DNA from: Euglena gracilis
Taxonomy: Eukaryota > Euglenida > Euglenophyceae > Euglenales
Direction of reading: 5' to 3'
Assembly: GCA_039621445.1 (NCBI GenBank)
Contig: CP154956.1
Coordinates: 20,053,295 to 20,117,294 of the forward strand
Length of the DNA: 64,000 nucleotides
Shown: positions 52,466 through 62,736 of the stretch, in pieces
Position numbering within the stretch: the first letter of the stretch is position 1
Layout: the number at the start of each line of letters is the position of its first letter
The notes under the pieces: generated by a model
The model's database searches: none
Told to the model about the DNA's origin: nothing
Seen by the model: only the letters and a program-made list of their open reading frames with translations
Made by a program: the position numbers and the translations under genes

Positions 52466-53472
52466 GAGAAGCGGCCTCGCACCAGACAACGATCCGCAAC
52501 GGGCGGGGCCGTGGCATACGCCGACTTTTTGAAGGCGGCCGGTGTGGCGCCCGACGGAGGGGGTTTCGAGCGAGTGCGCAAGTCTTTGGGCGGTGGTTCG
52601 AACAGTGCCCTCGATTGGCTGCCTTTTTCGGGGTGCCGAATTTTGGAGACAGCGCCGATGGGAGTTGGGACGCTGTTTCGTTGCTGGAGTCCAATGCGAT
52701 GGGGTTCGCTGCGTCTCCAGTCCCAACCCAAGCCTGCATGGGCGCTGGTTTGCTGTACCCTCGGTGTTCTCCCAGGCCCCAGGCAGGCGCCAACTCTGAC
52801 TCTGCCACCGTCCCCACCCCATTTGACCTCCCCATTTTTTGGGGTCCAAACTTTTCCCCCCAAACTGATTGAAAGGATGCCAATATTTTTTGTCTGCTGT
52901 TGCATTTTTTTCTGGGAAAGGCCCCGTACTCCCCAATCTGGCCTCAAAGTGAGTTGCCCCCCCTCCATATTCGCCAGGAGTAACCGGTGCGTCGTCACAG
53001 TGAAGGAGACCCCCCTAACTAAAGTGGAGTATGTGTCTGGTGGGCGCTCGGTGGCCGGCGTCGTAAACAAGGTAAGTCCCGCCAGGATCCGGCCTCCTCT
53101 ACATACACAGACAAAAAGGGCCAGAGCAATCTGGTTGACACCAACTTCTGGAGGGGGTTAGGTAGCCTGCTGCGAGGGTGCCTTCAGGTCCGATGCTTGT
53201 TCCCTGGTTGTTTCTCTCTCAGGAACATTGGGGCCCCAAAGGATGGTGGCCAGCAGCCTTCCGTCACCTCCTCTCATCCCAAAGGTGTCCCTCACCTGCT
53301 TTGGCCTGCTGTTGGCTATGGGTTTGCGACCCCAAGAGTATGTGACAATGTGGTGAAGCCCATCATTGTTTTCAAATCCACAGAAATGGAAGCATCCATA
53401 GCAGTTCTCAGGCTTTTTTGCAAGGTTCTATTGGCAGGCACGGGGTATGGCATTTTCGACCGCCTGGAGAGG
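52466..53472 (+). CDS. Candidate exons of a gene with an ADFLK motif
   Basis: 52466–52573, after acceptor CTTCAG, reads EKRPRTRQRSATGGAVAYAD then FLKAAGVAPDGGGFER, with donor CGA|GTGCGC. 52977–53070 reads RCVVTVKETPLTKVEYVSGG then RSVAGVVNK, with a consensus donor AAG|GTAAGT. 53223–53472 follows acceptor CTCTCAG and is open in more than one frame (HLLWPAVGYGFATPRVCDNV or SLPSPPLIPKVSLTCFGLLL). Sequence 52640–52850 is also coding-like in two frames. Exon order is plausible but phases are not all resolved. The ADFLK piece recurs in 53950–54606. Confidence 0.45.
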
Positions 53473-53949
53473 GTGGGTTTTTGGGGTGGGTAGTGCTATA
53501 AACCCCCCCCCCAAAAATAAGACCCGGGTCTTATTTTTGGGTCCGTTGCTGGAAGCCTCCAGGGGGGGTCTTATTTTTGGGGGGGGTCTTATTTTTGGAT
53601 TTTTTCTTGACCGACCCGGGTCCGAAAAAAACACTATTTTTCAGGTTCCCAAGAGGACTAAAAATTTTCCTTCGGCGCTTCGCGCCATGTGAAAATTGGT
53701 GTAAGTTGACATTTACCGTGTTTTTTGCACTTCAAAAATCCGAAAAATTTTGAAATTTGATCATTTTTGTGTATGAAATTGGGTTTTTTGGTCATTTTTC
53801 AGTGGAAAATTTCTCCGTCCCCGGCGCTTCGCGCCGTAAAGGGGGGTCTTATTTATGGGGGGGGGGGTCTTATTTTTGGATTTTTGCTCGATCGGCCCAG
53901 GGGGGGTCTTATTTTTGGGGGGGGTCTTATTTTTGGGGGGGGGGTTTAG
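53473..53949. other. Repeat stretch with GGGGGGGTCTTATTTTTGG units
   Basis: Six or so copies of GTCTTATTTTTGGGGG occur at 53521–53600 and 53840–53945, in the + orientation. Between them are GGCGCTTCGCGCC hairpins at 53674–53686 and 53823–53835. No gene is visible. Confidence 0.75.
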
Positions 53950-54606
53950 CACACTCCCTGGTGCCGACGGCCTGTGAGGTTGTCGGCAAAGAGTCTCGAG
54001 CAGGTCTCGTGGGGGCTTCGCAGGACCCCCGGCCAAGTGCTCCACAGCGGCCTCGCATCACCACTGTGACCTTCGCCGATTTCCTGAAGGTGGACGGTAT
54101 GCCCGCCGATGCTCAGCAATTCTCCCAGCAACCGCAGCACAGAAACGTCTTCCCGGTGGCACCACAGTGCATTGTCTGTAACAGGCAGATTTTCATTTAG
54201 CGTGCCGCGGAAAAAAAATTTTCTGCGCTGCGTGTGCTGCGGCACCAGAAATTTTGTGACATGTGCGCCGCGGAATTTTTTTTTTGTGCGCCATGTGCAC
54301 CGCGTGCACAATGCATGTGCCACGGGAACGTCATTGGTGCGCCGCGGGTGAGTTGTTGGTGCACCGCGGCAGCGTTTCAGGTGCGGTGTGCCGCGGCAAA
54401 AATTTAGTTGTGCGCCGCGTGCGCCGCGTGAATTTTTTTTTGTGCTGCTGCAACCTTCGCCGCGGCGCACTAAATGAAAGTCTGGTAACAGGGGTGCTGG
54501 AACCTTTGCCTCCCCGTGCGTGCTCCGCAGGGACCCTGCCACCCCGTGTCCCGTTGATGGCGGGGGCGAAGGACGGCTGCCACGCCCCGGTTGTCCCTGT
54601 GGCTGA
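53950..54606 (+). CDS. Candidate terminal exon with second ADFLK motif, split by a MITE
   Basis: After TTTAG the frame reads SLVPTACEVVGKESRAGLVG, RPRITTVTFADFLKVDGMPA, QFSQQPQHRNVFPVAPQCIV and CNR. It is interrupted by the element 54186–54484. After the element is removed with one GTAACAGG, it continues GAGTFASPCVLRRDPATPCP to GRLPRPGCPCG and TGA at 54604. Third-position GC stays high on both sides. A conventional donor at CCG|GTGGCA (54156) is an alternative end. VTFADFLKVDGM resembles VAYADFLKAAGV of 52466–52573, suggesting a repeated module of one protein. Confidence 0.5.
54186..54484. mobile_element. MITE with GTAACAGG duplication inside a coding exon; GTGCGCCGCGG repeats
   Basis: Ends CAGATTTTCATTTAGCG and CGCACTAAATGAAAGTCTG form an inverted repeat; flanks GTAACAGG at 54178–54185 and 54485–54492. 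The interior is a degenerate array of GTGCGCCGCGG units separated by AAATTTT. Cutting 3 bases before CAG and 5 after CTG restores the host frame exactly. Confidence 0.92.
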
Positions 54607-56184
54607 AGTATGCGATGGGATATGTATGGATGGATGTTTGGGATTTTTTCCCCACCACAATTGAAATCAAATTGTCACCAAAACGCTTTGACGCCAAAAC
54701 GCTATACCACATTATATATCGTTGTATTTTATAACATTTTGGCCATATGTCGTTGGAGTGGGGTGGGGTGCTGGCTGGTCAATTCACTCTAATGTTCGGA
54801 GCCAAAGTGACTCGCTTGTATTGGAAGAGTGTCAGTGTCCCCCGGGTGGTCAGTAAAAAAATGGATGGTCTGGGGCCAAGAGGGGCTCCATTCAGTATCG
54901 GTGACCCTCGAAGGGAACCACCACTGTCCCATCTTTTTTGGGTCACTTTGGGCTCCACCCACCCCATGCTTTCCAGGGACGGGTCCAAAGTGGCGAAGAA
55001 TGAGATTTTTGGGGGGTTGGACTCCCACGCTGAAGCCAACCACCCATGCCTCGCCATCCCACACAGGCCGCGGGCACAACGCACAGCGCCAACGGCCCGG
55101 AGGAGCAACGGCGGCAAGCACAGAGATTCGCTTAACGGTGGGTTTTTGACAGTGGGTGTGTGTGGGGGGGGGAGTGCGCCCCTCCCCCCCCCCCCCCGGG
55201 GTGTCCCGCCAGCCAGAACTGTTTTTCCAAGCCAACAGCTCCCAGTCGGATTGTGGACCCCACCCCCCAAATGGTGATAAAGATTTCGAGGCCCGGCAAA
55301 GCCGGGCTGTTCGGCACAAAGCACCGAGGATTTTCGGGGGAAATGGGAGGCAACAATGGCCAAAGATGGCCGTTTTGGGTATCTTTGGGGGGTTTCACCT
55401 CAAAAGTTTGGCTGAAAAAAAAACCAACCAAGCTGGCAGAAGAAGAAGCCACCAGCCGGGTCCTGCCCCAGCAGTTGTTAGGACTGGACCCCCCCCCTGG
55501 ACCACCCACCCTTTTCCCAGCCAGCTGGCTGGAACCCCCCCCCTCCCCGAGGGTCGTTGAGATCTTCGTCAGTCAGGCTGGCTGAAGGTCAGGCCGCAAA
55601 GTTTCTTTCAAGGGTTTTTGGTCGATTTTGGGTGGGTTTTTGGTGGATGGATGGGAAGCCCTTCGGTATTGAGGTAGGTGGTAGGGGGGGGTCCGGACCC
55701 TCCCCCCCCCCCTAGATGTTGGGAGGGGGGGTCCGGACTCCCCCACCCCCCCTTGACAGGTGCAAAAAATAGCAGAAAATTTTCTTCCGGTGCTGTGCAC
55801 CGGAAGATGAGCAAAAACACCCCTTTTGCTGACTTTTGGACATATTGCCCATTTTTTGATGTGTTGGTTCCCCCCCCCCAAAAATGTTCAAAAAAATTTC
55901 AAAAAATGAGCATTTTTGGATCGATTTTCAAAGAAAAATCAGGGATTTTTGACCGATTTCGACCCGATTTCGGCCCTTTGCCCGTCCATGAAATCGAAAA
56001 AAATTTCGGCCCCCTCTCAGGTTCGAGCTAGGGGGGGGGGTCCGGCCCACTCCCCCCCTCAAGGCTTCCCATCCATCCCTGGTGGACCCCCCCGACCACC
56101 CAGGGGACCCAGGGGGGCTGTGTGGCGGGTTTTCAAAACAAAGTGGGTGGGTGGGTTCAGTGCCCCCCTACCCCAGCTGGGGAG
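54607..56184. other. Stretch without a firmly supported gene
   Basis: 55054–55137 is GC-rich between acceptor CACACAG and donor ACG|GTGGGT, with frames PRAQRTAPTARRSNGG and AAGTTHSANGPEEQRRQ both possible. The rest holds C/G runs, CCAGCCAG phrases, the hairpin-like GGCACAAAGCACCG and GGTGCTGTGCACCGG, and GGCCAAAAA-rich sequence. Confidence 0.4.
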
Positions 56185-56743
56185 CAAGCACCTATGATAT
56201 GACTGGGCGTGACTGGGCGTGACTGGGCGTGACTGGGCGTGACTGGGCGTGACTGGGTTTGAGGACCCCCATAGGTGGGGTTCCGTGACTGGGCGTGACT
56301 GGGCGTGACTGGGCGTGACTGGGCGTGACTGGGCGTGACTGGGTTCGAGGACCCTGAAAGGTGCGGTGACTTGACGTGACTGGGCGTGACTGGTTGATTA
56401 GATGTGCTTGAATAAATTTCCTGTTTCTTCAGCCATGTCTAAACGCCGTGCATCCATGCGTACTGTTGCTGATTGGGTTCTTTGGGCCCAAAATGAAGGA
56501 TTTACTGATATTGTTGAAGGTCCTCCCCATGGATCAAATGACACACATACAGAAGGTGTGTAAATTTTTTGTTAGGCCATATGAACGGCTGCTTGAAACT
56601 TGGATGACTGGGATTTCTCTTAGCGTGACTGGGCGTGACTGGGCGTGACTGGGCGTGACTGGGCGTGACTGGGCGTGACTGGGCGTGACTGGGCGTGACT
56701 GGGCGTGACTGGGTTTGGGATCCTGGATGACCATAGGTGCTTG
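56185..56743. mobile_element. Element with CAAGCACCTATG ends, 10-bp arrays and CTGGGGAG duplication
   Basis: Left end CAAGCACCTATGAT, right end GACCATAGGTGCTTG; flanks CTGGGGAG at 56177–56184 and 56744–56751 are perfect. Inside are three direct arrays of CGTGACTGGG (about 56202–56250, 56286–56342 and 56624–56715) and partial internal copies of the right end (GAGGACCCCCATAGGTG). The middle, 56400–56620, is A/T-rich and coding-like. Related to 49024–50241 by its ends. Confidence 0.92.
56435..56555 (+). CDS. Short ATG exon or peptide inside the element
   Basis: ATG at 56435 opens SKRRASMRTVADWVLWAQNE, GFTDIVEGPPHGSNDTHTE and is followed by donor GGTGTGTAA; without splicing it stops after 42 codons (TAA at 56561). 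It looks like a first coding exon, in A/T-rich sequence unlike the host exons. Trapped host exon and element-borne peptide are both possible. No family recognised. Confidence 0.4.
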
Positions 56744-56777
56744 CTGGGGAGGGGGAGGCACTAAGTGAAACTATGGG

Positions 56778-56900
56778 CACACCGCCGAACGCCGGCTGGC
56801 GGCGTTTGCAAACATCCTCCCGAAGGCGGAACCGGCGGAACCAAGTGTCTTTCCTGTCTCCGGCATCATAGGGCTTGATCTGTGCCTGCCTCCCCCTTTT
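56778..56900 (+). CDS. Weak candidate exon
   Basis: GC-rich frame GHTAERRLAAFANILPKAEP then AEPSVFPVSGIIGLDLCLPP. No start codon or firm splice sites. Included because codon third positions are GC-biased over the first half. Could be part of a gene interrupted by the elements on both sides. Confidence 0.25.
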
Positions 56901-57821
56901 CATCATCTTTTCTCAACCCTTCTCTTCTCTTTCCCCCCAGCTCTTCTGCTCTTTTGGGAAGGGCAAAATTTGCCTCTGGATTTGCTCTTAGGCAGCCAAA
57001 CTCGCACTTGAGGTTTTGATTTTTGCAACATTGCGCTTGAGCGCAATGTTGCAAACTTTTTGAAACCCGGTGGTGAAACCCATCCTTTTGACCCTCTGGT
57101 TCTGTGGAGACCCCCCACGGAACCGGGTTTTCGGACCCCCTCCCCTGGGCCCTGGGGAGGAGGGGGGGGCAGGGTGGGTGGGTCATTGGACCCCCCCCCC
57201 AGGGTGGGGGTAGGGGCTGGTGGGTATATTTTTTGGTGCCGAAAATTTTAAAAACGGTGCATTTTTTGCCATTTTTGGGTAAAGTGGGTGGGTCCCCCGG
57301 CACCCCCCCTCTCCAGGGGGGGCCCCACCCCAGGGTGCCGACCCCCTCCCCCCTGTCTTAAAAAGAAAATGCACCATTTTAAAGGAAGCTTCAAACCCCT
57401 GTTTGAACTCCGGGACACGTGAATTTTCCCTAAAAAGTGCCAAAACCCCCGTTGTGAGTCCCTAGTTTTTGTAGCCTCGACTGTGTTCCCCAGATGGTGC
57501 TACACAGGCTGGGTGAATTTTGGCCCTTTTTGCTGCTTTTCAAGGCTCTCCCATATGTCCGTGAAGGTTTTGCCTGAGGCGTCCAGAGGGTCGACTCCAG
57601 ACACGCGTTGTGAAAAGTTGGGGAAAAACTGTCGCGCTTGCGCGTAATGTATTTCCTCACCAAGCCACATGCTGGCTGCGCAGAGAGAGGCCCCTGACAC
57701 ACCGTAACAAATCAGAGGGAGCTCAGGGGCTTCTGTTATACATTGCGCGCAAGCGCAACAGTTATACATTGCGCTCATGTATAACTGTTGCGCTTGCACG
57801 CAATGTCCTTTCAAATTGCAG

Positions 57822-58200
57822 ATGTATTTGAATGTGTGCGTGCTGGGAGAAGGTGGGGAGGATGATGAATGGGGTTTGAGCACTGCTGTGCCAGAAGCTG
57901 GGTTGGTCATTTTGAGGGAGGCTGCTGTTGCTGATGGGCCTTTTCAATTTCTCAATTCCAGTCATACCCAGAGTTGTGCGCTTCAAATCCTGGGTGAGAA
58001 AAGGGGGGTGGGGAGCTTTTTTAAAAACACTTTCTGGGAGCCCAAAACTGTTTCCTCGGCTGTTATTTCCAGGGTTCATCTGGTACCTGTTCTTTTCCAA
58101 ACAGAAATTTTCCGACTTTCAAAAGTTGGCCAAAAAGAAGTCCCCTCTGGCACTGGCCGTTGGGCTCACAACGCAGAGGACAAGAGCCGTCTGGGTATGA
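57822..58200 (+). CDS. Two-exon coding region inside element C, unknown protein
   Basis: Exons 57822–57993 and 58073–58200 join in phase across a 79-bp GT–AG intron. The first reads YLNVCVLGEGGEDDEWGLST, AVPEAGLVILREAAVADGPF and QFLNSSHTQSCALQIL. The second reads FIWYLFFSKQKFSDFQKLAK, KKSPLALAVGLTTQRTRAVW and V then TGA. ATG at 57822 could be the start, or the exon may begin at acceptor ATTGCAG just before it. No family recognised. It could be the element's own gene or a captured host fragment. Confidence 0.5.
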
Positions 58201-58374
58201 AGAAGTTGGTGGTTGCTTTCACACACCAGTGGTTGGCTTCCTGTCCCAGGTAAGGTGTTCCTCCACCTTAACTCTGTCCGCTCTGGTACGAGATGCTTCC
58301 AGGACTGCTCTCTCCACCCACAGTGATAAAAATAAAAATAGAAACTGTCGCGCCAAAGCGCAAATGGGCAGGCT

Positions 58375-58640
58375 CAGGCTTTTGCTTAGTCGGGTGCCAA
58401 CCCCACGGGGGGGGGGGTGCTTGGGGTAGGCACCCCATAGCACCCCATACGACCCCCCGGGGTGGTCAGGGTTTTGGGGGTGCCTGCCCATAGCAGGCAC
58501 GCTGAAGGTGCCGGGGGCCCGGAAAATGAAAATTTTCAAATTTTTAATGAAAATTTTCTGGGTCCCCCCCCCCCCGGGGGCGTGTGCCTGCTAGGGCAGG
58601 CACACTATAACACCCCCCCTGGTCAGTAAGCAAAAGCCTG
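58375..58640. mobile_element. MITE (CAGGCTTTTGCTTAG) with perfect GGCAGGCT duplication
   Basis: Ends CAGGCTTTTGCTTAG and GTAAGCAAAAGCCTG; flanks GGCAGGCT at 58367–58374 and 58641–58648. It is the same family as 1126–1387 and 9728–10043, with the GGTGCCAACCCCACGGGG interior. Nested in element C. Confidence 0.93.
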
Positions 58641-59778
58641 GGCAGGCTTATGAAGAATGAAAATTTATTATAATTTAAGAGTTATATTGCACAAAGTCCC
58701 AATAGAAATACAATTTTTAAACTTGTAAAAGCAGTGTGGGTGTTGCGCCGAAGCTCAATGTTGACCCAATTTCAAGACAACGTCCCTTTGTCCTACATTT
58801 TGTGCTCTATCCCCTCTGGTGTTCATACTCCACCAGGGCCGTTCTCTCCCTCTGTTGTGAGATAGATTTCAAGCAGTTATATTGCGCTTCGGCGCAACAG
58901 CCACGCTGCTTTACAGTTTTAAAAATTGTATTTCTATTGCGTTTTGGCGCAATGCAACTCTTAAATTTCCATTTCGACCCCATTGCGTGGATACGCAATG
59001 AAATCACATTGTTGATACATACATTGCTATCATTGCTCAAGTGCGGCAATGGTCACCCACGTGTTGAATTACAAAATATTACAAACATTGCGCCAAAGCG
59101 CAATGTGTTTTGTTTTCTGTAATGAAAAAAATTGTTGTCCCATGGCGCAACTGCACAACGGAGTCCCCTCGTTTCATTACCCGGTGCTTTGTGTTCATGC
59201 ACACTGGGCCCCGGGAGCGTGGTGCCCAAAGACCGTAGAGTTCCAAGTCGTTGCTTCCATACCCAGGCCCTGGGGGTGTAGGGCTGTCCTGACCTCGGTG
59301 TTCGAAAACAAAAAAAAATTGACATTGCGCGTGCCGCAATTTTTCGGTCACTTTCAAAGCTAAGTGCGAGTAGGCCGCCTAAGTTAGGCCGCCTAAGTTG
59401 TTTTGCATTTCAGCAAGTTTTTTTTGTTGTGCACAAACACAAGAAGGGGTATTCTGCTTTTCTGCAACTGTTGCAGAAAAGCAAAAATTTGGATTCAGGG
59501 GTGGGTTATCAACATCTCTTTGCCCGATTGCTTTGCATCATTTGTTGAAATTTCTGGGCAAGATGTCGCATTTTTGTGACGTTTGAACTCCCAAAAATGC
59601 ATCGCATCAAGACTTTTTTTGTGCTTCTTTGTATTTTTTTTGCTTCGAGTTTTATGAGGACCAATGTTCAGTTCGCAACGCTGAATGAGAGCGATTCCCA
59701 AAAAAGATACAGCATATAGCACGACATTTGAAAGACAGTGTGCAAAGAAGAAGAGCCGCATGCTGCTACCTTGCAGGC

Positions 59779-60040
59779 AAGCACGTCAACGTTGCCCCTC
59801 CGTGCGTTGACAAGGCCAGTGCTCTCCTCATTTTGTTGCCCGGACGCAATTCTGTGCCCAGAAATTCATTCTGGTGGGGTGGGCACTGGGCACAATGTCC
59901 GCCCTGGTGCCCCGCATTCCGGAGGAGGTGTCGTGCCACAGCACGTCCATCAAGGAAGAGGGTATGTCCCGTGTGCCTCATGCCAGCGATGTCTCGGTTT
60001 TGGGGGGCACCAGAAACAACAAAATCGATATGAGTTGTGA
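59779..60040 (+). CDS. Candidate exon(s), frame uncertain
   Basis: After TTGCAG the first part reads GKHVNVAPPCVDKASALLIL and LPGRNSVPRNSFW. From about 59880 the better-biased frame is GWALGTMSALVPRIPEEVSC, HSTSIKEEGMSRVPHASDVS and VLGGTRNNKIDM. The two are out of register, so either a small intron or a base error lies near the GGTGGGGTGGG at 59870. No family recognised. 59384–59778 shows nothing firm. Confidence 0.4.
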
Positions 60041-60240
60041 ATTTTTTTTAATTGGATGGTCTGCCCCCTCCCCTGGCCGGCCAAAAGTGAATGAATGAAT
60101 GGGAACCCTTTCGGTTTTGAGGCAGGCGGGGGGTCCCGACCCCATCCCCGGGGGTGTGGCAGTCCGGACCTCCCCCTCCCCAACATGGCGGGGGGGGGTC
60201 GGACACTCCCCTCTTCCTCCTCGAAACGGTGAGGGGCAGG

Positions 60241-60390
60241 GATAACTTTAATCATATTATTATTAATAGAATATTAAATAACAATTAATAGTAAGTCGTA
60301 ATAATAATTTTGCCAATAATTTAATTTATTGTTTGCCAATAACTTAATATTTGTTATAATTAATGATATTAATTACAATTATTCGGACCC
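60241..60390. repeat. A/T-rich block
   Basis: TAATCATATTATTATTAATA and similar A/T sequence, resembling 49380–49480. Composition contrasts sharply with the surrounding C/G-rich DNA. It may be the interior of another element; no ends recognised. Confidence 0.5.
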
Positions 60391-60536
60391 CCCTCCAGGG
60401 CTTCCTATTCATCCCTGCCTCCCCCCCCAAACCGATAAGCCTGGAACATCTCTAAAGGCAACTCATCTTCATCTTTCCTCTGCTTCGCCTTGTGGGGCCG
60501 AGGCAGCGCCACCCCCCCCCCCCAACTCTCCCACAG

Positions 60537-60668
60537 CCGTGCCGGGCGTGCCGGACTATCCGGCGTGGTTGGTGGAGCCCGACCTGGACGAGGCGGAGTA
60601 CGAGGTGGTGGACCTGCCCTTCGGCGGGCCGGTGGGCGGCCCCAACCATTGTGCTGGCTGTGCCGCGC
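60537..60668 (+). CDS. Candidate exon with acidic segment
   Basis: Acceptor TCCCACAG. The frame AVPGVPDYPAWLVEPDLDEA, EYEVVDLPFGGPVGGPNHCA and GCAAQ is very GC-biased at third positions. The 3' border lies in C runs. Function unknown. Confidence 0.5.
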
Positions 60669-61127
60669 AGGCTCTTCTGTCCCCCCCCCCCCCCCCCGGG
60701 GGTCGCAGGGGAATGGGGGAGGCTCTCCGGGATGGGGGGGGGGGCTGGCTCGGCTCATCCACCCATCCGACCCCCGGGTTCATTGGGTATGACATCGGGG
60801 GGGGGGGGGGTGGCACCGCTCACCCCCCCCAAACCCGCAGCCCCCAGGGGGTGCGACCAGGCAGCACAAGAAGGCCTGGGGGGGGGGTTCAGAAACCCCC
60901 CACCCAGGAAGTGGGGAAGGTTCGACGCCTCCCTCACCCATAGCCCCAAAATGTCAACAATGTCCACAAAAGATTCACAAAAATTACCCAAATCACCAAA
61001 ATGGCACAAAATGGCCAAAAATGCCAAAAAATGTTCATATTGACCCTATTTAGCCCAATATTTGCCCAAATCAATGCAAAATAGCTTCAAATTCGCAAAA
61101 AAATAAACCCAAAATGGCCAAGATGGG
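60669..61127. other. C/G runs then AAAATGGC-rich sequence
   Basis: 60680–60900 is C/G homopolymer-rich. 60950–61120 is a degenerate CAAAATGGCC tract. No gene is visible. Confidence 0.6.
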
Positions 61128-61436
61128 CAGGGCGGTCCATAAGGGACGGGAAGTTTTTTTTTTTTCGTTAAGGACCGCCCCTTTAAGGACCGCCCCCCCG
61201 ACCAAGGATCGACCGGGACTTGAACGGGGGTCGAAAACCAAAAAGTCGAAAAACGCATTTTTTGACGCTATGGGTGGATGGGCGATGTTCCAAAAGTGCC
61301 AGGAATCACTTTTTTTCCCGAAGTCGACCCGTTTCGGGCAAAATACGGCCACTTTTCGGTCATGGATTTTCAAAAAAATTTCTCGGCTGTGCCGGGACGG
61401 GATTTTTTTTTTTTTTTTTGCTTAAGGACCGCCCTG
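61128..61436. mobile_element. hAT-like MITE with perfect AAGATGGG duplication
   Basis: Ends CAGGGCGGTCCATAAGG and CTTAAGGACCGCCCTG; flanks AAGATGGG at 61120–61127 and 61437–61444. Nearly identical with 9373–9683 more than 50 kb away, differing mainly in T-run length, which indicates recent movement. Confidence 0.95.
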
Positions 61437-61444
61437 AAGATGGG

Positions 61445-62736
61445 TGCAATTTTGGAGACGTGTGGGAAAATAGTCCTAAAAATGGGTTTAATTCTTCAAA
61501 ATATACAAAAAATGCCAGCATCGCCCAGCATCAGAACCCCACCTCTGATCTCCAAAAATCCAGCATCATCCAGCACCGCCCAGCATCATCAGAGGTGCTT
61601 GGTCAGGCTTGTGCTGACCGACCGCGGGGGGGGGGTGCTCTAGGGTGCCTGCCCATAGTAGGCACACCCCGGGGGGGGTCTGAGGGGGACCCAGAAAATT
61701 TTCATTGAAAATGGCCTTTTCCTGGCCCCTGGCGTCTTGGGCGCCGGGGTCGGAGGGGGGTGCTATGGGCAGGCACCCCCCCCCCAAAACCCTACCACCC
61801 CGGGCCGGGGGGGGGGGGTCGGAGGCGTGCTATAGGGTGCCTGCCCCCATCACCCCCCCACCCCGTGCGGTTGTCACCCGCCTAAGCACAAACCTGGTGG
61901 GGGTGGTCGACTCACCCAAAGGGTTCCGGAGATTTGTGTACAGCCCTGGGACTCCCCCCCCCCCCCCCCCGGGCCATACAATCACTTGGTCACTGGCTGA
62001 CCCCCCCCAGGGGTGGGTGACTGGTTTTTTTTCAGAGTGAATGACTGGTTTTTGGCCCTCCCCCCTCCCGGGGGCAGAAAAAGCCACTAAAGTGACCCGG
62101 CACCGAAGGCACTGGAATTTTTTTGGCTTTTTTTCATGTTTTTGGTCAAATTTCCTTTGTATTCCAGAGTGGCCGACCCCCCCCCCCCCTGGGGGGTCGG
62201 CCACTCTGTGACTGACTGGTTTCCCAAAAAGTGACAGACTGGTTTTTCGAAGAGTGGAGTGACCCCCCCCCCCGGGGTCGGTAAAAAATTGTGTGCCCCG
62301 GGCACCACCACCCGGGGGGCACGACCATCCAAACACGTTTCGGGACCCCTCCCCGCCCCCGCCGTGCGTGACAGGGGCAGCCTGCCCCCAAGCCCCTGGC
62401 GCTGTTCAGCTGGTCCTCCAGTGGGGAGGTGTGCCTCGATGGCGGTGGTGGGGCCTCTGCTCCCCCAGGACCCCTGAGAAATCATGGAGCGTTCTTTGTC
62501 CTCACCCCCCCCCCCAAGGGGGAGGGGTCTGGGCCAAAACCAGTCACTCAGCCCCCCCCCCCCCAGCTCGATGTATGCCTCCCTATATTCAGCCCTGATT
62601 GCAGTGACCTGGCGCCAAAGATGCCAGAAAATTTTTTTGGACTTTGTTTCATGTTTGTGGTCAAATTTCCTTTTGGATTCCAGAACAGCCCTTTGCTTAA
62701 GGGTTTGCAGTATCCCCGGGGGGGGGGGGGGGGGGG
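61445..62736. other. Repeat-rich stretch with one weak exon candidate
   Basis: 61606–61890 looks like a decayed CAGGCTTGTGC-type element without matching flanks. 61975–62280 contains TACAATCACTTGGTCACTGG and GTGACTGGTTTT phrases. 62310–62477 is GC-rich, with a frame ARPSKHVSGPLPAPAVRDRG and SLPPSPWRCSAGPPVGRCAS that may be an exon, but a second frame is equally open. Confidence 0.4.

Larger units (their letters stand above)
56987..59383. mobile_element. Large inverted-repeat element C (2.4 kb) with TTGCGC hairpins
   Basis: Left end 56987–57012 (CTTAGGCAGCCAAACTCGCA...) and right end 59360–59383 (CTAAGTGCGAGTAGGCCGCC...) are inverted relatives of the ends of elements A and B. The final GGCCGCCTAAGTTA unit is repeated. 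Inside, hairpins of the type ATTGCGC-4 bases-GCGCAAT stand near 57030, 57630, 57745–57805, 58345, 58885, 58940 and 59090. It encloses a two-exon coding region and a complete MITE. Confidence 0.65.

Noticed and set aside
56202-56715. CRISPR-like array (CGTGACTGGG)
   Set aside because: Units are contiguous 10-mers without spacers, inside a transposon-like element of a eukaryotic genome.
57016-59110. GCGC hairpins as bacterial-type terminators
   Set aside because: No T run follows consistently, they occur in clusters inside an element, and the genes have spliceosomal introns.
61606-61890. Complete member of the CAGGCTTGTGC MITE family
   Set aside because: Ends are degraded (AGCACAAACCTG on the right) and the 8-bp flanks TGCTTGGT and GTGGGGGT do not match.
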